In this document: positions 1-6,237 of the stretch, in pieces | How positions within the stretch are numbered: position 1 is the stretch's first letter | Layout: each line of letters opens with the position of its first letter | NCBI GenBank assembly: GCA_027403435.1 | Contig: DAHZDR010000221.1 | Span: forward strand, 1-7,546 | DNA from: Deltaproteobacteria bacterium | GTDB taxonomy: Bacteria > Desulfobacterota > Binatia > Binatales > Binataceae | Length of the DNA stretch: 7,546 nt | Reading direction: 5' to 3' | Position numbers and translations under genes: made by a program | Notes under the pieces: generated by a model | What the model was told of the DNA's origin: nothing | Seen by the model: only the letters and a program-made list of their open reading frames with translations | The model's database searches: none

Positions 1-860
1 ACCGGCCGGGTCTGGTCACTCTTTCCAGTCCCAACGAAACGATTCTCGACGCGCTGACGCAGGCCGGCGGCTTGGCCTCCACCGCCGCCGCCGAACTTAT
101 TCTGATACCCGAACAGACCGGCGCCGGCTTGAATATGGCGAAGCGGGTCGCGATGGTCGCGTACAAAGCGAATTCCGGCGGCGGCGTTCCCTTGCCCAAC
201 GCCAATGCCGCCACGGGAGCGGATCCCGCCGCATCGCCGGAGGGCGCGCCCGCCGGCGATGCGGCGGACACGCCGACGGGCGAGATCGCGCCGCATCGGG
301 CGGGAGGCCAAATCCCCGGCGGCAACGCCGCGCTTGCCACCCATGAGCGGCGCGTGCAAGCCGAGCAGCATGCTTCGCTCGAGCCGGATATAGCGGCCAA
401 CGCGCTCCGGATGCTGCCGCCCAACGCCCATCCGCTCACCATCATGCTCAAAAGCACTTCGCTGTCCGGAGCCGGCAAATATATCCATATGCCGGTCAGG
501 CCGGGCGACGTTATTGTCGTTCCCGGCGGCGGCAACGTGATGGTGGTCGGATGGGTGGAAACGCCCGGCTATTTCCCGGTCGGTTCCGGCCTGACCGTGC
601 TGGGCGCGATCGGCGCGGCCGGCGGTCCGATGTACGCCGCCGACGCCTCCGACATCACGCTGATTCGCACCAACAAGGACGGCAGCAAAGAAACCATCGG
701 CATCAACCTCGCCAGCATCACCAATGGCAAAGCTCGGGATTTGCCTGTCAAGGCCAATGATGTAATCGACGTGCCCTATTCGGATGTGCGCATCGGACCC
801 TACATTTTCTACCAGATTATGTCGCGGATGGCCATGATGGGGCCCACAATGCCTTTCTAA
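1..860 (+). CDS. Polysaccharide export protein, Wza/GumB-like (OPX family), 5'-truncated
   Basis: This is the C-terminal 285 residues of an outer-membrane polysaccharide export protein. The frame is open from base 3 to the TAA at 858-860. The TTG at base 72 is not the true start, because the residues before it (PGLVTLSSPNETILDAL, then QAGG) already form an SLBB-type motif. Numbering from base 3, SLBB 1 covers roughly residues 1-52 and resumes near 145, ending in PGDVIVVP (167-174). SLBB 2 starts at VMVVGWVETPG (about 179) and runs to NDVIDVP (about 252-258). A short hydrophobic, aromatic and Met-rich tail (GPYIFYQIM onward) closes the protein. In this family the SLBB domains stack into a periplasmic ring of an export channel. 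The N-terminal signal or lipobox and Poly_export domain would lie upstream. A roughly 80-residue Ala/Pro/Gly-rich stretch interrupts SLBB 1. The Wzc-like gene follows with a one-base overlap, as expected for a channel and co-polymerase pair. The family call is firm; the exact glycan is unknown. Confidence 0.9.
   Translation, partial: RPGLVTLSSPNETILDALTQAGGLASTAAAELILIPEQTGAGLNMAKRVAMVAYKANSGGGVPLPNANAATGADPAASPEGAPAGDAADTPTGEIAPHRAGGQIPGGNAALATHERRVQAEQHASLEPDIAANALRMLPPNAHPLTIMLKSTSLSGAGKYIHMPVRPGDVIVVPGGGNVMVVGWVETPGYFPVGSGLTVLGAIGAAGGPMYAADASDITLIRTNKDGSKETIGINLASITNGKARDLPVKANDVIDVPYSDVRIGPYIFYQIMSRMAMMGPTMPF
171..410 (+). other. Low-complexity Ala/Pro/Gly-rich insertion inside the first SLBB domain
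   Basis: Codons from about 171 to 410 encode a segment dominated by Ala, Gly, Pro, Asp and Asn, followed by a more charged stretch (THERRVQAEQHASLEPD). It separates the front half of SLBB 1 (ending near VAYKAN) from its back half (LTIMLKS onward, ending in PGDVIVVP). An SLBB domain is normally continuous here, so I infer a disordered surface loop of roughly 80 residues. The reading frame stays open and keeps G/C-rich third positions, so this is not an obvious frameshift artefact. Confidence 0.65.
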
Positions 861-862
861 TG
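858..862 (+). other. TAATG stop-start overlap coupling the export protein and kinase genes
   Basis: The TAA stop at 858-860 shares its last A with the ATG at 860-862. No good Shine-Dalgarno sequence lies at normal spacing upstream; the nearest G-run, near 839-842, is too far away. Translation of the kinase is therefore probably coupled to that of the export gene. This also supports ATG 860 as the start. Confidence 0.75.
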
Positions 863-3244
863 GAACCTTCGCGCTATTTTATCCGACGCTCCGGCGGCGG
901 CCTGCCGATCGAGCCTCCAATCGAAACGGAAGCTTCGCCGATTTACGTTGACGAAGGCCAGCCGCTGATCGATATCGCCTCCTACTGGCGGATCGTGAGA
1001 AAACATTACCGCCTGATCGTCGCGGTGCTGGTGGGCGTGGTCACGATCGTGATGATCAAGGTGATGACCGAGACTCCGATTTACACCGCCGAAACCACGA
1101 TCATGATTCAGCCCGCCGCGCAGGGTGGCGGCTCGAACACGCTCGAGGACCTGGTGCAACTCGAGGCGGCGAGCAACGATTCCGACCAGTATTACAAAAC
1201 CCAGTGCGCGATCTTGCAGAGCCGCGGGTTGGCCGCCCTCGTGATCAAAAATCTTGGACTCGAGCACAATCCCGCCTTCGCCGGCGCGCCCGCCACACCC
1301 GGCGTCTTCGATCGCCTGTTCGCGCGCTTCACCGGCGCGGCGCATGGCGCCCCCCGGCCGCCGCATCGAGCGGCGCCGCGTCAAACGGCGCCAGGCCTCG
1401 GACTCGAGAGCAACCTGGGCGTACCGACCGATCTGGTCCATGCCTACCTTTGTTCGCTCAAGGTGGCGCCGACGAAGGATACCGAGCTGATCAAAATCAG
1501 CTTTAGCTGGTCCGATCCCGTCCTGGCTGCCCAAATTGCGAACGCCCACGTCGTCGCCTACGAGAGTCAGGACAGCCGGATGCATGGCCAGGCAAACGAA
1601 GACGCCGCGCGTTACCTGCGGAACAAGTTGATTGAGATCAAGGAACAGCTCGCGAAGTCCGAGGCCGCGCTCAACGACTACCGCCGCCTGAAAGGCATCA
1701 TCCCCGGCCTGATCTCGCTCGATGGCAAGGACGCGGTGGTGCTCGATCGGCTGTCGGACCTGAGCAAGGACCTGACGAGAGCGCAGGTTGCGCGGATCGG
1801 ACTCGAATCGCAGGTCACGCTGATCGGCAAGCACGATTATAACTCGCTCGCGTCGGTGGCCGACGATCCTGAAATTCAGGGCGCCGACAAGGTGCTTGAC
1901 GGCCTTTATACCCAGCGCGCCGCGCTGGCGAGCCAGTTCAAGCCAAGCTATCCGCCGTTGGCCAAGCTCGACGCGCAAATCAGCGCAATGCAGGCGCGGG
2001 TCACGGTCGCGATTCAGCGAAAAGTGACCGCCTTGCAATCGCAATACCAGGAAGCGCTCGAAAAGGAAAAGGATTTACAGGCGGAGATGGACAGCCAGCG
2101 TCAGGAAACCCTGAGGCTGAACGATTCCGCCGCGCAATACGCGATCCTGCAACGCGAAGTTGACGCCAACCGCGCGCTTTACAACGCGATTCTCACGCGA
2201 GTCAAGGATGTCGAGGTTTCCGGCGACCTAAACAGCAACAACGTCTCCGTAATCAACTCGGCCGAAGCGCCGGGCGCTCCGACCAGCCCGAAGAAATCGC
2301 TCGACCTGATGCTCGCGACGATGAGCGGACTCGGCTTGGGCCTGGCCGCCGCTTTCGTAATCGAGATGCTGGACAATACGCTCAAAAATCCGGAAGACGC
2401 CGAAACCTATCTGCACCTGCCAAATCTTGGCGTGGTGCCGGAATTTTCAAGCGTCAACGGCAAGAGCGCCTACGCGCCCCGCGAACTGCCGCAGGGTTTA
2501 GGCGCTGCGGGAGCTCCCGCCGTGCTGCCGCCCGGCCGCGAACTGGTCACCACGCATGGCTCTTACTCCCGCGTCGGCGAGGCCTACCGCAACTTGCGCA
2601 CGGCGCTGATGATGTCGCGCGCGGGCGGTCCGCCCAAGGTCACTTTGGTCACCAGCGCCACCAGCGGCGAGGGCAAGACCGTCACCGCCGTGAATATCTC
2701 CGTGATGCTCGCGCAGTTGGGCGGCGCCGTATTGCTGATCGACGCCGATTTGCGCCGCGCCCGATGCCATCGCGTGCTCGCCGTCGATAACCATCGCGGC
2801 CTTACCGAAGTGCTGACCGGCTCGCGCGACGCGCAGGAGACGATTCGCGCGACCGAAATCGACCATCTCCATTTCCTCGGTTCCGGATCGGTGCCGCCGA
2901 ATCCCACCGAACTGCTCAATTCGACGCGGATGGCGGAATTGATTGGCCAGTTGCGCGAAAATTACGAATATATCGTCGTCGATTGCGCGCCGGTGCTGCC
3001 GGTCAGCGACGCGATGGTGCTGGCGCAACTCACCGACGGCGTCGTCATCGTCGCCAATGGCGCGGCCACGCCGCGCCAGCCGGTGCGCACCGCCTGCGCG
3101 CGGCTGGAATACGCCCGCGCCAAAATCCTCGGCGTGGTGCTCAACAAAGTCAAATTCGGCAGCCATGACTATCACTACTATTACCATCAAGATTACTACG
3201 CGTACGGCGCCGATCGCGCGCGCGACGAAGACGATCCCGTCTGA
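860..3244 (+). CDS. Wzc-like polysaccharide co-polymerase with BY-type tyrosine autokinase domain
   Basis: This 794-residue inner-membrane protein belongs to the Wzc family, which controls polymer length and export by autophosphorylating C-terminal tyrosines. A cytoplasmic N-terminus with a Wzz-type start (IDIASYWRIVRKHYR, 37-51) leads into membrane segment 1 (about 52-69). A large periplasmic region follows, with coiled-coil-like helices near 250-280 and 345-440. A Pro motif (P471, P474, P477) precedes membrane segment 2 (about 483-501). The cytoplasmic kinase has E574/R577/R580 (ExxRxxR, the oligomer interface in this family), Walker A ATSGEGKT with K606, Walker A' LLIDADLR with D628 and D630, Walker B IVVDCAP with D708, and seven tyrosines at 771-782. 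All key motifs are present, so it should be active. Its length is slightly above the usual 720-750 residues. An Ala/Pro/Arg-rich patch lies at about 141-182. The start at ATG 860 overlaps the upstream stop. No cognate phosphatase gene is in the window. Confidence 0.95.
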   Translation: MEPSRYFIRRSGGGLPIEPPIETEASPIYVDEGQPLIDIASYWRIVRKHYRLIVAVLVGVVTIVMIKVMTETPIYTAETTIMIQPAAQGGGSNTLEDLVQLEAASNDSDQYYKTQCAILQSRGLAALVIKNLGLEHNPAFAGAPATPGVFDRLFARFTGAAHGAPRPPHRAAPRQTAPGLGLESNLGVPTDLVHAYLCSLKVAPTKDTELIKISFSWSDPVLAAQIANAHVVAYESQDSRMHGQANEDAARYLRNKLIEIKEQLAKSEAALNDYRRLKGIIPGLISLDGKDAVVLDRLSDLSKDLTRAQVARIGLESQVTLIGKHDYNSLASVADDPEIQGADKVLDGLYTQRAALASQFKPSYPPLAKLDAQISAMQARVTVAIQRKVTALQSQYQEALEKEKDLQAEMDSQRQETLRLNDSAAQYAILQREVDANRALYNAILTRVKDVEVSGDLNSNNVSVINSAEAPGAPTSPKKSLDLMLATMSGLGLGLAAAFVIEMLDNTLKNPEDAETYLHLPNLGVVPEFSSVNGKSAYAPRELPQGLGAAGAPAVLPPGRELVTTHGSYSRVGEAYRNLRTALMMSRAGGPPKVTLVTSATSGEGKTVTAVNISVMLAQLGGAVLLIDADLRRARCHRVLAVDNHRGLTEVLTGSRDAQETIRATEIDHLHFLGSGSVPPNPTELLNSTRMAELIGQLRENYEYIVVDCAPVLPVSDAMVLAQLTDGVVIVANGAATPRQPVRTACARLEYARAKILGVVLNKVKFGSHDYHYYYHQDYYAYGADRARDEDDPV
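3170..3205 (+). other. C-terminal tyrosine cluster of the kinase (autophosphorylation tail)
   Basis: Codons 771-782 of the kinase encode YHYYYHQDYYAY, with seven tyrosines in twelve residues, close to the acidic C-terminus (DEDDPV). In Wzc/BY-kinases such a cluster is phosphorylated in trans by the neighbouring subunit of a ring, and its phosphorylation state controls ring assembly and polymer export. The position, 13-24 residues from the end, is typical. The interspersed histidines are distinctive but have no role I can assign. Confidence 0.85.
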
Positions 3245-3312
3245 ACGGACGCAATCAATTCGGCGGCCTTCCTGACCGCGACGTCTTTAGCTCGGGCGGC
3301 GCGGTCAGCTTG
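3241..3312 (+). other. Short inter-gene gap with uncertain start of the ligase gene
   Basis: The 65 bases between the kinase stop (TGA 3242-3244) and TTG 3310 contain no ATG, GTG or TTG in the ligase frame, no hairpin followed by a T-run, and no strong Shine-Dalgarno sequence. The ligase frame is open back to a stop at 3166-3168. The only other candidate start is the rare CTG at 3241, which would overlap the kinase TGA as CTGA and add 23 polar or small residues (LNGRNQFGGLPD onward). TTG 3310 is preferred because it is a standard alternative start and puts the first membrane helix right after a short N-terminus. The gap may also be translated. Confidence 0.5.
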
Positions 3313-6237
3313 CGCTGGGGCGACGCGATCATCGCCGCAGGCCTGCTGGCGCTGATCGCGTTCGCCGCGCTCGCGCTCGGCGCGGTCCATCGATGGGCCT
3401 ACACGACGGTCGAAGTCGGCGCTTTCGCGCTGATCATCCTCTGGATGGCGCAGGTCTGGCGCGAAGGCGCAACGCCCGCCCGGATCAGCGTCGCCCGCGA
3501 CGATCTCAAGGCGCTCGCGACGCCCGCCATCGCCTTCGCCGCGCTGATCGCGCTGCAGACGGCGCCGCTACCGCCCGGGATGCTCAAAGTCGTCTCGCCG
3601 GCGACGTGGCGGCTTTACGCCATCAGCTTCCCCGGATGGCCGGCGAAGTCGCCCTACGAGGCCTTGCGCCCGGCGTGGAACGTCACGCCGCAAACCAAAC
3701 AGCCAGTAATCCGCGTGATTCTACCGCCCGTCGGCGGCACGCCGGCGGATCGCGCCGCTGCCGCCGCGCCCGAAAACGCCGCCGCGGCCAAACCCGTTCC
3801 GCTCAACCGGCTTGGCGTCGAACCGCTCGGCGGCAGCGGCGAATGGCGCTGGCGCGCGCTTTCGATCGCGCCGACCGTCACCCTGGCGAGCCTGATCGAG
3901 TGGCTCGCCTGCGGCGCCATCTTCTTTCTCATCCTGCTCTATCCCGCCGGCAACCCCGGCAGCGAGCGCGAGGCGAATTCCCGCTTCATCGCCCGGATGG
4001 TCGTCGGCGTGCTCGCGATCGCCACCGCGATCGCGTTGCTCGGCGTCATCGAGCGCGCCTCATGGAACGGCAGGATTCTATGGCTGTTCGTGCCGCGCGA
4101 CTGGGACGGGCCGCAATTGAACAACGTCCGCGCGAGCGGCCCCTTCGTCAATCCCGACCATTTCGCGGATTTTCTCGTGATGGCGCTGCCGCTCGCCGTG
4201 GTTGGCGCGATCTTTCCGCTGTTCTCCCACCGCCGCGGCCAGCGCCGGGATCTGCGGATGGAATGCGCGATAGCGGCCTTTGCGATCGGCGCCGGCGTGG
4301 TGCTCAGCCTCTCGCGCACCGTATGGGCGGCGGCGGCGATCGGGATAACCGCCGCCGTATGGGTTGGCTTGCGCCGCGCGCCCGATCGCGCGCCGCTCCT
4401 GCTGCGGCGCAACCGTCAACGCGCCCTGCCGCTGGCGATCGCGGCGCTCGGAGTCGGGGTGGCGCTGATGCTGTTTCTGATCGGGCCGGCCGCCCGCAAC
4501 GACGCCAGCGCCCGCTTCGACCTGGCCTCCGGCGTCACCGGGGAATTCGCATTCAAGCGGATGGCGTGGCGCGACACGCTCGGACTGATTCGGCATTTTC
4601 CGCTGTTTGGCGTCGGGATGGGCTGCTGGCCCGAGCTGTTTCCGCATTTTCGCCAGCCACCCTGGATTGAGTTTTTCTACCGCGAGCCGGAAAACGACTA
4701 TATTCAGCTTCTCGCGGAAACCGGCGCGATCGGCGTGGCGCTTGGCTTATGGTTCGCCGCCGCGGTGGCGATGCGCGTGCGCTCCGCTCTGCCCGATATC
4801 GGCAATCGCCATTGGCCGTTGCTCGCCGGACTCGGCGGTGGAATCGCGGCCGTGATAGTTCACGAAATCTTCGACTTTAGCCTGCATACGCCAGCCAACG
4901 CTGTCCTGTTCACCGTGACGCTTGCGATCCTCGTGCGGGTCGCGCTGACCCATCGCGGCGAAAACGCGCCAGCCCAGCCGCGCGGTGTCACCGCCCCCAG
5001 CCAAATCACCTGGCTTGGCTCGGGCGCGATCGCGCTCGGCGCGGCCGCGCTAATCTTCGCGGCGCTGCGCCAGGCGGAGGCGAATTATCCCTACGATATC
5101 GGCCGGCCGCGCACCTTCGCCGCCGCCGAACGCATCATCGCGGCCCATCCGGCCAACGCCGGCGCCCATCTGGCGCTGGCCGCGCTGATGCCCGCGGGGG
5201 CGCCGCAGGCCTTGCGCGAAGCGCAATTGCGCGCGGCGGTATGGCTCGACCCCAATGATCCGCTGGCGCGCGACCTCTATGCGCGCAGCCTGTTGCTGAG
5301 CGGCCGCAAACCGCGCGCGCTCGATCAAATCACGATCTCCGTGGCCCATTCGCCCGCGGTCGATACGCACTTTTACCTGTCCCAGCGGATGATCCCGTGG
5401 CTGCTGCCCGACGAACAGCGGGCCATCTCGTCCGGCTACCAGGAGGCGATTGCCAACGGTTACGGCGGCGCCGTGCCCGCGTTGGCGCAGTTTTACGGCG
5501 CGCTCGGGCGTTACGCCGAAGCCGGCCGGCTCGCCGTTCAGGCCGCCCGCACCGCGCCGGACCAGGACCATCGCCAGCGCGACTTGATCGAGGCCGGACG
5601 CAATTTCGCCGGGGCCAAAGACTATCGCAAGGCCGCCGCCGAACTGCGCAAGGCGATTGCCATCGATCCGTCGGCGACGACGCCGTACCGCGCAATGCTC
5701 GAGGCGGTGATGACGCCCGAACGCAACGTCGCGGGGGCGCGCGCGTTGGTGCGCAACGCCATTGCCGCCGGCGCCGATCCCGTCGCACTCGATTACGCGC
5801 TGGCCGACGTCGCCCAGCAGGCCGGCGACACGGCCACGGCGGAACAGGCGATGAATGACGCCGAACTCAACGATCCGACTTTCGATCCGACCGTGCGGCT
5901 CGGCGATTTCTATATGAACGAAGGAAAATTCGATCGGGCGACGCTCGCCTATCAGCGCGCCACGCGGCTCAATCCGCAATCCGCGATCGCTTTTTTCAAA
6001 CTCGCGCAGGCCGAACAATCCGCATTCGACTACGGCGACGCCGATCGCGATTACGCGCGCGCGCTCGCGCTCGATCCGGACAACGCCGGAATGCGCCAGG
6101 CCTACCGCGATTTTCAAAAACATACCGCCGCCGCCGCGCGCGCCACGGCCGCCGATCCGGACGCTGGCGCGCCCGCCGCCGCCCGTCCGGACGACGCCAA
6201 CCCGGGCGGCGCCGCCGATGAAACTGCTGTTCCTTAG
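3310..6237 (+). CDS. O-antigen ligase/Wzy-like membrane protein with C-terminal TPR region
   Basis: This 975-residue protein has an O-antigen ligase/polymerase (Wzy_C/WaaL-type) membrane half and a TPR half. I count about 12-13 hydrophobic helices, at roughly 6-24, 33-47, 70-84, 192-211, 228-246, 286-305, 320-354, 372-391, 470-489, 503-520, 528-545 and 567-585. Family signatures are SGPFVNPDHFADF (276-288), VLSLSRTVW (331-339), RMAWRDTLGLIRHFPLFGVG (417-436), ENDYIQLLAETGAIG (461-475) and HEIFDFSLHTPAN (518-530). Residues about 600-930 are helical TPR-like repeats; the clearest are 858-889 and 891-925. A low-complexity Ala/Asp/Pro tail (939-975) ends it. Known members transfer or polymerise undecaprenyl-linked glycans at the periplasmic face; the TPRs are probably periplasmic and may contact partner proteins. 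The usual His before the Asn of the ENDY motif is Glu461. A Pro/Ala-rich insert lies near 131-175. Whether it acts as polymerase (Wzy) or ligase is not decidable here. The start at TTG 3310 is uncertain; the stop overlaps the next gene by 20 bases. Confidence 0.88.
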   Translation: MRWGDAIIAAGLLALIAFAALALGAVHRWAYTTVEVGAFALIILWMAQVWREGATPARISVARDDLKALATPAIAFAALIALQTAPLPPGMLKVVSPATWRLYAISFPGWPAKSPYEALRPAWNVTPQTKQPVIRVILPPVGGTPADRAAAAAPENAAAAKPVPLNRLGVEPLGGSGEWRWRALSIAPTVTLASLIEWLACGAIFFLILLYPAGNPGSEREANSRFIARMVVGVLAIATAIALLGVIERASWNGRILWLFVPRDWDGPQLNNVRASGPFVNPDHFADFLVMALPLAVVGAIFPLFSHRRGQRRDLRMECAIAAFAIGAGVVLSLSRTVWAAAAIGITAAVWVGLRRAPDRAPLLLRRNRQRALPLAIAALGVGVALMLFLIGPAARNDASARFDLASGVTGEFAFKRMAWRDTLGLIRHFPLFGVGMGCWPELFPHFRQPPWIEFFYREPENDYIQLLAETGAIGVALGLWFAAAVAMRVRSALPDIGNRHWPLLAGLGGGIAAVIVHEIFDFSLHTPANAVLFTVTLAILVRVALTHRGENAPAQPRGVTAPSQITWLGSGAIALGAAALIFAALRQAEANYPYDIGRPRTFAAAERIIAAHPANAGAHLALAALMPAGAPQALREAQLRAAVWLDPNDPLARDLYARSLLLSGRKPRALDQITISVAHSPAVDTHFYLSQRMIPWLLPDEQRAISSGYQEAIANGYGGAVPALAQFYGALGRYAEAGRLAVQAARTAPDQDHRQRDLIEAGRNFAGAKDYRKAAAELRKAIAIDPSATTPYRAMLEAVMTPERNVAGARALVRNAIAAGADPVALDYALADVAQQAGDTATAEQAMNDAELNDPTFDPTVRLGDFYMNEGKFDRATLAYQRATRLNPQSAIAFFKLAQAEQSAFDYGDADRDYARALALDPDNAGMRQAYRDFQKHTAAAARATAADPDAGAPAAARPDDANPGGAADETAVP
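6218..6237 (+). other. 20-base overlap of the ligase end and glycosyltransferase start
   Basis: The ATG at 6218-6220 lies inside the last codons of the ligase gene, whose TAG is at 6235-6237, in a different frame. The new frame reads MKLLFLSPAANSGGAER, a standard GT-B N-terminus, so the start is well supported by protein content. No clear Shine-Dalgarno sequence precedes it (the upstream bases are GGCGGCGCCGCCG). Coupled re-initiation is the likely route of translation. Confidence 0.75.

Noticed and set aside
72..74. TTG at 72 as the start of the export protein
   Set aside because: The upstream in-frame residues to the window edge form a normal SLBB segment (TILDALTQAGG), so the gene enters from outside the window.
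857..2044. 395-codon open frame on the minus strand opposite the kinase N-terminal half
   Set aside because: It mirrors the Wzc-like gene, is rich in Arg, His and Asp, and shows no domain.
3245..3309. Terminator or promoter between the kinase and ligase genes
   Set aside because: No stem-loop with a T-run and no convincing -35/-10 pair is visible. The genes look co-transcribed.
3393..4670. 425-codon + strand frame inside the ligase gene
   Set aside because: It is an Arg-rich out-of-frame reading of the ligase gene, whose own frame has ordered membrane helices and family motifs.
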